This document shows positions 8,047-15,408 of a stretch of DNA of 64,000 nt, piece by piece; positions within the stretch are counted from its first letter, which is position 1, and each line of letters begins with the position of its first letter. Under the pieces are notes generated by a model that made no database searches, was not told where the DNA came from, and was given only the letters and a program-made list of their open reading frames with translations. The DNA is from RYN-230 sp963837515. GTDB lineage: Bacteria; Actinomycetota; Actinomycetes; Streptosporangiales; Streptosporangiaceae. The stretch lies in the NCBI GenBank assembly GCA_963837515.1, contig CAWINT010000011.1:1-64000 (forward strand), written 5' to 3'. Both the position numbers and the translations under genes were made by a program.

Positions 8047-8736
8047 GTGATGCCCGCAGCGCCCCGTCATTCCAAACCCAGAAATCCAGCCATTACGCTG
8101 GCCAGACCGAAGAATCCAGCACTCAAGCTGGGTATCCCCGTGCTAGCCGCAGTGACGCTCGCAGGCGTAGCTGCGGCTTTCGTGTTCCTGGCCCACCGGC
8201 CTGGTGCCCCCGCCGCCAGCCGGGCCACGAAGGCGACCACCACCGCCGTGTCCGGCCTCACCGCCGATGAACTGACCCTGAACATGCGGCACCAGATCGC
8301 CTCCCGCACCGTGCGCCACGTGGCCGTTACCATTCGTCACCGCTACCTCACGGCCCGCGCCCACGCTTCCCGGGCCGCGGCCCGGCGCGCGCAGCAGCAG
8401 GCCTCCCAGCAGGCGGCCGCACAGGCGGCGGCCAAGCAGACGGCCCAGCCGGCCCCCACCCCGAGCGCGAGCCCGGCGGCCACGCTGTCCAGCGGCAGCG
8501 ACCCGGCCCACTCGTCGCTGGGTGTCTGCATCCGCAACGCCGAAGAGGGCGGCAGCTACGCCTGGGGGCCCGGTAACGGCGGTGGCGCCTACCAGTTCAC
8601 CCTGGGCACCTGGGAAGCGTACGGCGGCGCGGCCGGCCAGTTCGGCGTCGCCGGCCCCGCGTACCAGGACCAGATCTTCGACAACGCCATCAACGCCGGT
8701 GGCGCCTCCAACTGGACCGCGTACGACGGCTGCTGA
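8047..8736 (+). CDS. Secreted transglycosylase-like / resuscitation-promoting-factor-type protein
   Basis: About 229 residues. A basic N-terminus and one hydrophobic helix (residues 28-50) anchor or export it. A long Ala/Gln/Arg-rich helical region (about 85-140) and a Pro/Ser linker follow. The last 65 residues are an Rpf/transglycosylase-like domain: CIRNAEEGGSYAWGPGNGGG, AYQFTLGTWEAYGG and the end YDGC, with a Cys pair at either end. The Glu in RNAEEG matches the catalytic Glu position of such domains. It probably cleaves or binds peptidoglycan. The ribosome site AGGAGG abuts the GTG at 8047 and is 3 bp from ATG 8050, so spacing is unusually short for either start. Confidence 0.8.
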   Translation: MMPAAPRHSKPRNPAITLARPKNPALKLGIPVLAAVTLAGVAAAFVFLAHRPGAPAASRATKATTTAVSGLTADELTLNMRHQIASRTVRHVAVTIRHRYLTARAHASRAAARRAQQQASQQAAAQAAAKQTAQPAPTPSASPAATLSSGSDPAHSSLGVCIRNAEEGGSYAWGPGNGGGAYQFTLGTWEAYGGAAGQFGVAGPAYQDQIFDNAINAGGASNWTAYDGC

Positions 8737-8778
8737 CCCCGGTCCGCCCGATCCCGGCCTGGCGGGCGGCGTGGTGTG

Positions 8779-9447
8779 TCAGATGGGCCACGCCTGCTGG
8801 CGGTAGCCCATGTCCCAGAACATCCACTCGTACCGGCAGGTGGTCCGGAAGTGCTGGTGCATCCGGAGGCGCTCGGCCGCGGACAGCTCCCGGCCCAGCC
8901 GGTCGGTCACGTCCAGCACCGCCTGGACCACCGAGCCGTACTCCCCGCTCCCGTACTCCTCGATCCACCGCTGGTAGCGGGGGTCAGGTGAGCCGCGGTG
9001 CAGCAGTTCCTTACCCACCTCCCAGTAGATCCAGAAGCACGGCAGCACCGCGCCGACCCCCTCGGCGTAGGAACCACCGAGGGTCGTAGCCATCAGGTAA
9101 CTGGTATAGGCCAGCGTGGTCGGGGCGGGCTCGGCCGCGGCGATCCCGTCCGGGTCGATGCCCAGGTCGGCCAGGAGCATGCCGTGCATTTCGCGCTCCA
9201 CCGCGATGATGTCGGCCGCGTCCCGGGCGAACGTCTCGGTGGCCCCGGTGTCCGGGGCCCGGCTGGCCACGGCCGCCAGCGCGTTCGCGTACTTCTGCAG
9301 GTACAGCGCGTCCTGGATGACGAAGAAGGCGAACGCCTCGTGGGCCAGGCTGCCGTCGGTGAGCCCGGTGAGGAACGGGTGCGCCAGGATCGCGCGGTAG
9401 ATGTCGGCGCTGCCGTCCCACAACTCGGCGCTGAAGCGGTCACTCAT
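8779..9447 (-). CDS. tenA: TenA family aminopyrimidine aminohydrolase / thiaminase II
   Basis: A 222-residue all-helical TenA protein: FAFFVIQDALYLQKYANAL, EREMHGMLLADLGI, AVLPCFWIYWEVGKEL (with the active-site Cys) and the C-terminal EWMFWDMGYRQQAWPI carrying the conserved Glu. TenA hydrolyses formylaminopyrimidine or aminopyrimidine degradation products to HMP, salvaging the pyrimidine half of thiamin. The start overlaps the thiD stop, so it is the last gene of the minus-strand thiamin operon. It acts in the cytoplasm and is probably under the TPP riboswitch at the operon head. Confidence 0.95.
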   Translation of the reverse strand: MSDRFSAELWDGSADIYRAILAHPFLTGLTDGSLAHEAFAFFVIQDALYLQKYANALAAVASRAPDTGATETFARDAADIIAVEREMHGMLLADLGIDPDGIAAAEPAPTTLAYTSYLMATTLGGSYAEGVGAVLPCFWIYWEVGKELLHRGSPDPRYQRWIEEYGSGEYGSVVQAVLDVTDRLGRELSAAERLRMHQHFRTTCRYEWMFWDMGYRQQAWPI

Positions 9448-10289
9448 CAGGCGGCTCCCTGCTGATCTCGGCGGCTGAGGGCGGCCGGCACGCCGTGCAG
9501 CGCGTGCACCGGGCCGTCACCGCCGCCGAGCCTAGCGAGTCCGTGCGCGACGGCGTCACCGGCGATGCCCGCCGCCCGGCGGGCCGCGTCGGCCAGCGGC
9601 AGCCCGGCGGCCAGGCCGGCCGCCAGCGCGGCGGAGTGGGTACAGCCCGCCCCGTGGGTGGCGGCCACCGGGTGCCGGGAGACCGGGATGGCCAGGTGCG
9701 CGGCGCCGTCGAAGAGGTGGTCGACCGGCTCCCGGCCGTGCCCCCCGGTGATCAGCACCGCCCGGGCGCCCGCCGCGGCCAGCCGCTCGGCCAGGCCGGC
9801 CCGGTCCTCACTGCGGCAGCCGGTGAGCGCCTGCGCCTCGGGCAGATTCGGGGTCAGCACCGTGGCCAGCGGGAACAGCCGCGCGACCAAGGTCGCCACC
9901 GCGTCGGCCCGGAGCAGCCGGCTGCCTGAACTGGCCACCATCACCGGGTCCACGACCAGCGGCAGCCGCCGCGGCCGCAGCGCATCCGCCACCGCCTCGA
10001 TGATGGGCGCGGAGAACAGCATGCCGGTCTTGACCGCGTCCGCCCCGATGTCGTCCAGCACAGCGTCGATCTGGGCACGGACGAAGGCCGGCGGAACCTC
10101 GTGGATCGCGCTGACGCCCAAGGTGTTCTGCGCGGTCAGCGCCACGATCGCGGACATGCCGTGCGCCCCGCACCGGGCGAACGCCTTCAGGTCGGCCTGG
10201 ATGCCCGCCCCGCCGCCGGAGTCGGACCCGGCGACGGTGAGCACCCGGGGGACGGGGGGCTCCGGGGGGTCGCCTCCCCGGGCTAGCAT
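9447..10289 (-). CDS. thiD: Hydroxymethylpyrimidine / phosphomethylpyrimidine kinase
   Basis: A 280-residue ribokinase-fold enzyme phosphorylating HMP and HMP-P. N-terminal motif TVAGSDSGGGAGIQADLKAF (residues 18-37), KTGMLFSAPIIEAV and VVDPVMVASSG in the middle, and the anion-hole/catalytic region THGAGCTHSAALAAGLAAG near residue 213-232 are all canonical. It overlaps thiG by 7 bp upstream and tenA downstream, so it is translationally coupled in the thi operon. It supplies HMP-PP for coupling to the thiazole by ThiE. Confidence 0.96.
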   Translation of the reverse strand: MLARGGDPPEPPVPRVLTVAGSDSGGGAGIQADLKAFARCGAHGMSAIVALTAQNTLGVSAIHEVPPAFVRAQIDAVLDDIGADAVKTGMLFSAPIIEAVADALRPRRLPLVVDPVMVASSGSRLLRADAVATLVARLFPLATVLTPNLPEAQALTGCRSEDRAGLAERLAAAGARAVLITGGHGREPVDHLFDGAAHLAIPVSRHPVAATHGAGCTHSAALAAGLAAGLPLADAARRAAGIAGDAVAHGLARLGGGDGPVHALHGVPAALSRRDQQGAA

Positions 10290-11104
10290 GGCGGGCTCGA
10301 CGCCTGCGCGTGCCAGCGCCGGGAGATCCGCCCGGCGCCCCGGGCGGCATGCCCGGCGGCCACCGCGAGCCGCATCGCCACCGCCATCCGCTCGGGATCG
10401 GCCGCCCGGGTGATCGCCGAGGCGACCAGCACCCCGGCACAGCCCAGTTCCATGGCCAACGCCGCGTCGGAGGCGGTGCCGATCCCCGCGTCGAGGATGA
10501 CCGGCACACCCGCCCGTTCCACGATCATCGCGATGTTGTGCGGGTTGCGGATGCCGAGCCCGGAACCGATGGGCGCGCCGAGCGGCATCACCGCGGCGCA
10601 GCCCGCCTGCTCCAGCTTGCGGGCCAGCACCGGGTCGTCGTTGGTGTAGGGCAGGACGGTGAACCCGTCCGCGACCAGCAGCCGCGCCGCCTCCAGCAGC
10701 TCGACCGGGTCCGGCAGCAACGTATGCTCATCGGCCACCACCTCCAGCTTGACCCAGTCGGTATCCAGCGCCTCGCGGCCCAGCCGGGCGGTGAACAGGG
10801 CCTCGCTGGCGGTGTGGCAGCCCGCCGTGTTCGGCAGCACCTGGACGTCCGCCTCTTGCAGCACCTCCAGCAGGGAGCCCGCCCCGCCCGGCCCCGTCCG
10901 CCGGATGGCCACCGTGGTGACCGCGGTCCCGGACGCCCGCAGCGCCCGGCCGAGCACCTCCAGGCTGGGTGCCCCGCCGGTGCCCACGATGAGCCGCGAG
11001 GTGAGCTCCCGGCCGGCCAGCAGCCAGGAGTCCGCCGGGCCACCGCCGGGGGCGGGAGTGGCGGTGCCGGGGTGGTTTTCGTTGAGCACGATGAAGTCAG
11101 TCAT
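10283..11104 (-). CDS. thiG: Thiazole synthase
   Basis: About 273 residues, TIM-barrel ThiG, which makes the thiazole phosphate from deoxyxylulose phosphate, dehydroglycine and ThiS thiocarboxylate. Visible: SRLIVGTGGAPSLEVLGRAL, VTTVAIRRT, LPNTAGCHTASEAL, DWVKLEVVAD (Schiff-base Lys), PLGAPIGSGLGIRNP (phosphate loop) and GIGTASDAALAMELG. The ATG at 11104 is preferred because it overlaps the thiS stop region; the upstream open frame lies antisense to nothing useful and overlaps thiS. An N-terminal extension of about 25 residues before the barrel is a little longer than in E. coli. Confidence 0.96.
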   Translation of the reverse strand: MTDFIVLNENHPGTATPAPGGGPADSWLLAGRELTSRLIVGTGGAPSLEVLGRALRASGTAVTTVAIRRTGPGGAGSLLEVLQEADVQVLPNTAGCHTASEALFTARLGREALDTDWVKLEVVADEHTLLPDPVELLEAARLLVADGFTVLPYTNDDPVLARKLEQAGCAAVMPLGAPIGSGLGIRNPHNIAMIVERAGVPVILDAGIGTASDAALAMELGCAGVLVASAITRAADPERMAVAMRLAVAAGHAARGAGRISRRWHAQASSPPC

Positions 11105-11105
11105 C

Positions 11106-11306
11106 TCATCCTCCCTGCACAGCGGTGACGACCTCGACCTGGTCGCCGGCCCGCAGCGCGGCACCGGCCCAGCCGCGGCGCGGCACCACCTCGCCGTTGA
11201 CCGCCGCCGCGACCCCGCTCAGCCGCCCCGTAACGGCGGTGACCAGATCGGCGACGGTCGAGCCGTCGGGCAGCTCGCGCACTTCCCCGTTGACCGTCAG
11301 CCGCAT
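11106..11306 (-). CDS. thiS: Sulfur carrier protein ThiS
   Basis: A 66-residue ubiquitin-like protein starting MRLTVNGEVRELPDG and ending VVTAVQGG. The terminal Gly-Gly is the site of adenylation and thiocarboxylate formation that feeds sulfur to ThiG. It lies 1 bp from the thiG start and 3 bp after thiO, so it is tightly coupled. No thiF is seen in the window; the activating enzyme must be elsewhere. Confidence 0.95.
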   Translation of the reverse strand: MRLTVNGEVRELPDGSTVADLVTAVTGRLSGVAAAVNGEVVPRRGWAGAALRAGDQVEVVTAVQGG

Positions 11307-11309
11307 CGG

Positions 11310-12458
11310 TCAGCCCGCCCGGACCGGGTGGCCGAAGCGCTGGGGCGAGAACGGCGCCCACTCCGCGGCGGGCGGCCGCCCGGTCAGCAGCGCCAGCACG
11401 GCCTCGGCGGTGGCCGCGGAGAGCAGGATGCCGTTGCGGTAATGCCCGGTGGCCAGGAGCAGCCCCGGCAGGCCGGTCTCGCCGACGGCCGGCCCGTTGT
11501 CCGGCGTGCCGGGGCGCAGCCCGGCGCAGGTCTCGGCCAGTTCCAGCTCGCTGATGACCGGCAGCAGGCTCCGCGCGTCGCGGAGCAGATCGTGTACCGC
11601 GCCCGCGGTGACGGTGCGGTCCGCGCCGCGCTCCTCGGCGGTGGCGCCCACCACCAGCTCACCGTCGGAGCGTGGCACCAGGTAGACGTCCATGCCGCGG
11701 ACCGTGGCCCGCACCGTGTGGCCGAGTACCGGCGGCATGCCGGGCGGGTGCCGCAGCCGCAGCAACTGGCCCTTGACCGGGCGGGTCGGCGGCGCCACGC
11801 CCGGTGGCGCGGCGATCAGGGCCGTCTGCCAGCCCGCGGCGAGCAGCACCGTGCCGGCCTCGGCGGTGCCGCCCCCGGCCAGCTCGACCCCGCAGGCCCG
11901 GCCGCCGCGGATCAGCACCCCGGTCACCCGGCCGCGGGCCAGCCGGGCGCCCGCCGATCGCATCGCCTCGCCCAGCGCCGCGGTGTACCGCCGGCTGTCC
12001 ACCGACCAGTCGCCGCGGAACAGCGCGCCGCCGCGCACCTGCGGGGCGAGGAACGGCTCCAGCGTCCGGCACTCTGGGCTGTCGAGGTCGGTCGCGTCCA
12101 GCCCGATCGAACGGCGGAAGGCCACCAGCCGCTGCAGCGCGGCGTGGTCGCCGGGATCGTAGCCGACCGCCAGCGTCCCCTCCCGGCGCAGCCCCACCGG
12201 CTGGCCGGTCAGCCGCTCCAGATCGGCGGCGAAGTGAGGGAAGGCGCGGACGGCCAGCAGGTTCAGCCGGAGCAGCGCTTCCTCGCCGAACAGGCTTTCC
12301 GACACCGGGGCGAGCATCCCCGCGGCCACCAGCGACGCGGCGTCCCCGCAGTCCGGGTCCAGCACCGTGACGTCCAGCCCGGCCGCGGCGGCGCGCCAGC
12401 CGATGGCCCGCCCGATCACACCGCCACCGGCGATCACCAGGTCGGCGGTAACGCTCAT
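11310..12458 (-). CDS. thiO: Glycine oxidase
   Basis: About 382 residues, DAO-family flavoenzyme. It oxidises glycine to dehydroglycine for thiazole synthesis. The FAD Rossmann motif DLVIAGGGVIGRAIGWRAA starts at residue 5. GRDW-like GDWSVDSRRYTAAL and the C-terminal LLATGHYRNGILLSAATAE (flavin-contact motif of ThiO/glycine oxidases) are present. The ATG at 12458 has a GGGAGC site at the right distance and stands immediately after the TPP riboswitch; the longer open frame to 12497 runs into the riboswitch. It is the first gene of the thiO-thiS-thiG-thiD-tenA operon. Confidence 0.95.
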   Translation of the reverse strand: MSVTADLVIAGGGVIGRAIGWRAAAAGLDVTVLDPDCGDAASLVAAGMLAPVSESLFGEEALLRLNLLAVRAFPHFAADLERLTGQPVGLRREGTLAVGYDPGDHAALQRLVAFRRSIGLDATDLDSPECRTLEPFLAPQVRGGALFRGDWSVDSRRYTAALGEAMRSAGARLARGRVTGVLIRGGRACGVELAGGGTAEAGTVLLAAGWQTALIAAPPGVAPPTRPVKGQLLRLRHPPGMPPVLGHTVRATVRGMDVYLVPRSDGELVVGATAEERGADRTVTAGAVHDLLRDARSLLPVISELELAETCAGLRPGTPDNGPAVGETGLPGLLLATGHYRNGILLSAATAEAVLALLTGRPPAAEWAPFSPQRFGHPVRAG

Positions 12459-12462
12459 CGCT

Positions 12463-12546
12463 GCTCCCTTCGCCGGCATGACCCGGATCAGGTTCAACGG
12501 TCGGAGGCGGTCAGCCTCCCTCTCAGCCCCTCCTGGGACTCCCGTG
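12463..12546 (-). promoter_or_regulatory. TPP riboswitch (THI element)
   Basis: Read on the minus strand, the segment contains the conserved THI-box words: GGGGCTGAGAGGGAGG, then CCGTTGAACCTGATC, then CGGGTCATGCCGGCGAAGG, just before the thiO ribosome site. The CTGAGA and CTGAT cores are the pyrimidine- and pyrophosphate-sensing elements. The distal helix is short. Because the ribosome site directly follows, control is probably at translation start. It would shut off thiO-thiS-thiG-thiD-tenA when TPP is plentiful. Confidence 0.95.
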
Positions 12547-12609
12547 GCCGGCGCAACACCGACGACCCCGAGCCTAACCGATGGCTGACGGGGCGCTTAT
12601 CGTGGTCCG

Positions 12610-13275
12610 GTGACTCGGTCGGCTGATGGACCTGGCCTGCGGGAACGCCTGGGCCGCGCGCGCCTGTACCTGTGCACCGGGGCCCGGCGGGCCCAGGGCG
12701 ATCTCGCCGGGTTCCTCGACGCCGTCCTCGGGGCCGGGGTGGACATCGTGCAGTTGCGCGAGAAGGGGCTGGAGGCCCGGGAGGAACTGGCCCTGCTGGA
12801 GGTCTTCGCCGACGCGTGCCGGCGGCACGGCCGGCTGCTGGCGGTGAACGACCGGGCCGACGTCGCACTGGCGGCCGGCGCCGCCGTGCTGCACCTCGGC
12901 CAGGACGACCTGCCGGTCCCGGCCGCCCGGCAGATCCTGGGCACGGCCCCGCTGATCGGGCGCAGCAGCCACAGCCCGGCCCAGGCCGCGGCCGCGGCGG
13001 GCGAACCGGGGGTGGACTACTTCTGCGCCGGGCCGGTCTGGGCCACGCCGACCAAGCCGGGACGCCCGGGCACCGGCCTGGGGCTGATCACCGAGGTGGC
13101 CCGGTTGCGGCCGGAGCGGCCCTGGTTCGCCATTGGGGGCATCGGACTTGGTCAACTCGACGATGTGCTGGCCGCGGGCGCCACCCGGGTGGTGATCGTA
13201 CGCGCGATCACCGAGGCTGACGATCCGGCCGCCGCCGCGCGTGCCTTCGCCCAGCGGCTACGTCGCGCCGTGTAG
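12610..13275 (+). CDS. thiE: Thiamine-phosphate synthase
   Basis: A 221-residue TIM-barrel enzyme that joins HMP-PP and thiazole phosphate. Motifs: LYLCTGAR, GVDIVQLREKGLEARE, LLAVNDRADVALAAGA, VLHLGQDDLP, LIGRSSHSPAQAAAA, DYFCAGPVWATPTKPG and FAIGGIGLGQLDDVLAAGA, all family-specific. GTG start at 12610; no clear ribosome site, so it may be leaderless. It is divergent from thiO and lies outside the riboswitch transcript, so its control may differ from the rest of the locus. Confidence 0.95.
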   Translation: MTRSADGPGLRERLGRARLYLCTGARRAQGDLAGFLDAVLGAGVDIVQLREKGLEAREELALLEVFADACRRHGRLLAVNDRADVALAAGAAVLHLGQDDLPVPAARQILGTAPLIGRSSHSPAQAAAAAGEPGVDYFCAGPVWATPTKPGRPGTGLGLITEVARLRPERPWFAIGGIGLGQLDDVLAAGATRVVIVRAITEADDPAAAARAFAQRLRRAV

Positions 13276-13420
13276 TTCGGCGTCCCGGGGCAGAGCCGGC
13301 CCCCACGGCCCGCGGCGAGCGCTACGGAGGGCTTTGCGGCCTGCGCTAAACGGTCATTCCGGGCCTGTTCGGGAAGGTTGCCTATCCATCGCCCTCCTTC
13401 TCATCGCAGGCTGTAACCAA

Positions 13421-13452
13421 TGTCTGCATATTACGATTACCATATGTAGGCA
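13421..13452. promoter_or_regulatory. Imperfect inverted repeat in an AT-rich island
   Basis: TGTCTGCATAT (13421-13431) and ATATGTAGGCA (13442-13452) are inverted with 9 of 11 positions paired and a 10-bp spacer. The surrounding 60 bp are far more AT-rich than the neighbourhood and lie just upstream of the Cys-rich gene starting at 13489. This could be an operator or promoter; the binding factor is unknown. Confidence 0.4.
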
Positions 13453-13488
13453 TCCGGTGACTGATTGACGAGGGGGGTGGTCACCGCG

Positions 13489-13983
13489 ATGGGTGCAGCA
13501 ATGCCCGCCGACCTGGCCGAGGCGGTGCGCAGTCTGTCCTGCCCGGCTTGCCTTGCCGCCCGCGGCGAGTACTGCCCATGCGAGGGGACCCACCTGGGCC
13601 GGTGGGATGCGGCGGTCGGCGCCGGTCTCGTGTCGGAGCATGATCATGCGGAGGCGGTCGCGGCGGCCTGGCCCGCGCCGGCCGGGCTGCCGGCCGGCCT
13701 CGCGGTGGTACCCGAGCAGTCCGGGGTGGTGTGCGCCGCGGCCGGCCATCCGCTGCGCTGGGACGCCGGTAAGACCCCGCCGCGCTGGGCCCACGCCGAC
13801 CCCGCGGCCGGCCGCAGTTGCGCCGAACCGGTCACCCCGGTGGCGCGCCCCGGCGAGCCGTGCCGCTATGCGCGCAGCCACTGGTTAATGGGGGTACCCG
13901 CGGTCACGGTGGCCGGGGCCGTGCCCGCGTGCGGCCACTGTGCCCGCAAGTACGCCCGGCGGGGCCGCCGCCGTTCCGCCTGA
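13489..13983 (+). CDS. Cys-rich putative zinc-binding protein, function unknown
   Basis: About 164 residues. Near the N-terminus CPACLAARGEYCPCEGTHLG gives a C-x2-C-x7-C-x-C-x3-H pattern like the small zinc fingers found in actinomycete and phage proteins. Further single Cys residues occur in the middle, and the C-terminus holds ACGHCARKYARRGRRR, a C-x2-C followed by a basic tail. Metal binding and perhaps nucleic-acid contact are inferred; no enzyme motif is seen. ATG 13489 follows an AGGGGGG-containing site, although an in-frame TTG at 13465 could extend it by 8 residues. An AT-rich island with an inverted repeat lies upstream. Confidence 0.65.
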   Translation: MGAAMPADLAEAVRSLSCPACLAARGEYCPCEGTHLGRWDAAVGAGLVSEHDHAEAVAAAWPAPAGLPAGLAVVPEQSGVVCAAAGHPLRWDAGKTPPRWAHADPAAGRSCAEPVTPVARPGEPCRYARSHWLMGVPAVTVAGAVPACGHCARKYARRGRRRSA

Positions 13984-13994
13984 CGTTCCCCGGC

Positions 13995-15323
13995 TCACAA
14001 GCACGCTTTCACCTCAATACCGGGCTCCCCTGGCTCGCCGGGCTTCCCTGGCTCCTCTGGCTCGCCGGGCTTCCCGGGCTCGCCGGGCTTCCCGGGCTCG
14101 GCGCCGTCATCGGGGCCGCCCTCGCCGAGCAGTTCCGGAACACCGGGCAGCACCGTGGCGAAGTAGGAGCGCGCGGCGGCGGCCGTGCCCACGTCCGTCC
14201 CGGCCGTTTCCGACATGTACCAGCGGTGCTCCAGGATCTCGTGATAAATCTCCGGCGCGGTGAGCCGCCCGCGCAGTTCCTCCGGGATGGCGCCGACCAC
14301 CGGCTCGTAGACCTCGATCAGCCACTGATTGGCCGCGACGATCTCGGAGACCGGGTGGCCGGTCTGCTGCTCCAGGTAGGCGCGGAAGCTGGCGATGTCG
14401 TTGAGCAACCGCCGGGCCTGGTTCTCCTCCGCGGCGATCCCGGTGCGCAGGAACAGCTGACGGCTGTGGTGCCCCGATTCGGCCACCTTGGTGCGCAGCC
14501 GCAGCCGGTTCCCGTCCGGCGCGCTGATCAGCTCCACCTCGTCGACGTCGAAGCCCAGGTCGTTGAGCCGGTGCAGCCGCTGCGCGATGCGGAACCGCTG
14601 GTCCTCCGGCTTGAGCAGTTCCTCCCTGGTCAGCTCGTCCCACAGCCGCTGGTACCGGCGGGGCAGCTCGGCGGCGATCTCCAGTGGGTCGAGCTCCGGG
14701 TCGAGCAGGTCGCCCGCCTGCAGGTCGAGCAGCTCCCCGAACACACGTTCCTCGGCCAGTTCCACGTCGTAATTGCGCTGGCCGGGGGTGAGGGTGCGGT
14801 GCCGCTCGCTGGTCTCCGCGTCCACCAGGTAGGCCTCGAACGTGCCCGCGTCGAAGCGGAACAGCGTGTTGGACAGCGAGCAGTCGCCCCAGAAGAACCC
14901 GGACAGGTGCAGCCGCACGAGCAGCTCGACGAGCGCGTCGAGCAGCCGGTAGGTCGGCGGCCCGCCGCGCGGGCTGGAGAACAGGGCCCGGTAGGTGGTG
15001 GAGTACTCCAGGAACCTCGTGACGAGGATGGCGTCCAGGTCAGGGCCGCGGTCGACCACGATGCCGACGACGGTCACCGCCGGGACGGCCAGCTCGGCCA
15101 GGGTGCGCAGCAGCCGGTACTCGCGCCGGGCCAGGTCCTCGTTGATCGCTTTCAGCGCGTACAGCTCGCCGTCGTCGGCGACGAACCGGACGACGTGCCG
15201 GGATATACCGCGCTGCCGGATCTCCACCAGCCGCGGGTCCTGCCAGTCCTCCAGCGCCTCGCCCCACGGCAGGGGCAGCAGCCCCGCCGCCTCCTGGGCG
15301 GGCGGGCTGAAGACGAACCGCAT
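13995..15323 (-). CDS. DUF4032 protein-kinase-fold protein with collagen-like tail
   Basis: A 442-residue DUF4032 protein. The first 200 residues follow a lipopolysaccharide-kinase-like plan: YALKAINEDLARREYRLLRTL (Lys and Glu), FFWGDCSLSNTLF (catalytic-loop-like GD...N) and AYLVDAETSE (metal Asp). The middle part (about 250-390) is the DUF4032-specific region (LHRLNDLGFDVDEVELIS, EILEHRWYMSETAG). The last 40 residues are Gly-x-x repeats (GEPGKPGEP type), unusual for the family. Substrate unknown. It converges with the Cys-rich gene, 12 bp between stops. Confidence 0.88.
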   Translation of the reverse strand: MRFVFSPPAQEAAGLLPLPWGEALEDWQDPRLVEIRQRGISRHVVRFVADDGELYALKAINEDLARREYRLLRTLAELAVPAVTVVGIVVDRGPDLDAILVTRFLEYSTTYRALFSSPRGGPPTYRLLDALVELLVRLHLSGFFWGDCSLSNTLFRFDAGTFEAYLVDAETSERHRTLTPGQRNYDVELAEERVFGELLDLQAGDLLDPELDPLEIAAELPRRYQRLWDELTREELLKPEDQRFRIAQRLHRLNDLGFDVDEVELISAPDGNRLRLRTKVAESGHHSRQLFLRTGIAAEENQARRLLNDIASFRAYLEQQTGHPVSEIVAANQWLIEVYEPVVGAIPEELRGRLTAPEIYHEILEHRWYMSETAGTDVGTAAAARSYFATVLPGVPELLGEGGPDDGAEPGKPGEPGKPGEPEEPGKPGEPGEPGIEVKACL

Positions 15324-15408
15324 ACCCCGCCTCCCGCCTGACGCCCCTCAGCTTAACGGCCGTAACGGCGCCGGTGATCAGCCGGAGCCCGCCGATCGTC
15401 GGCTGAAG

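Noticed and set aside
8740..13275. Biosynthetic gene cluster for a secondary metabolite involving thiO
   Set aside because: All neighbouring genes are standard thiamin synthesis and salvage with a TPP riboswitch.
13818..15341. 507-residue plus-strand frame opposite the DUF4032 gene
   Set aside because: No recognisable domains; the minus strand carries all DUF4032 motifs.
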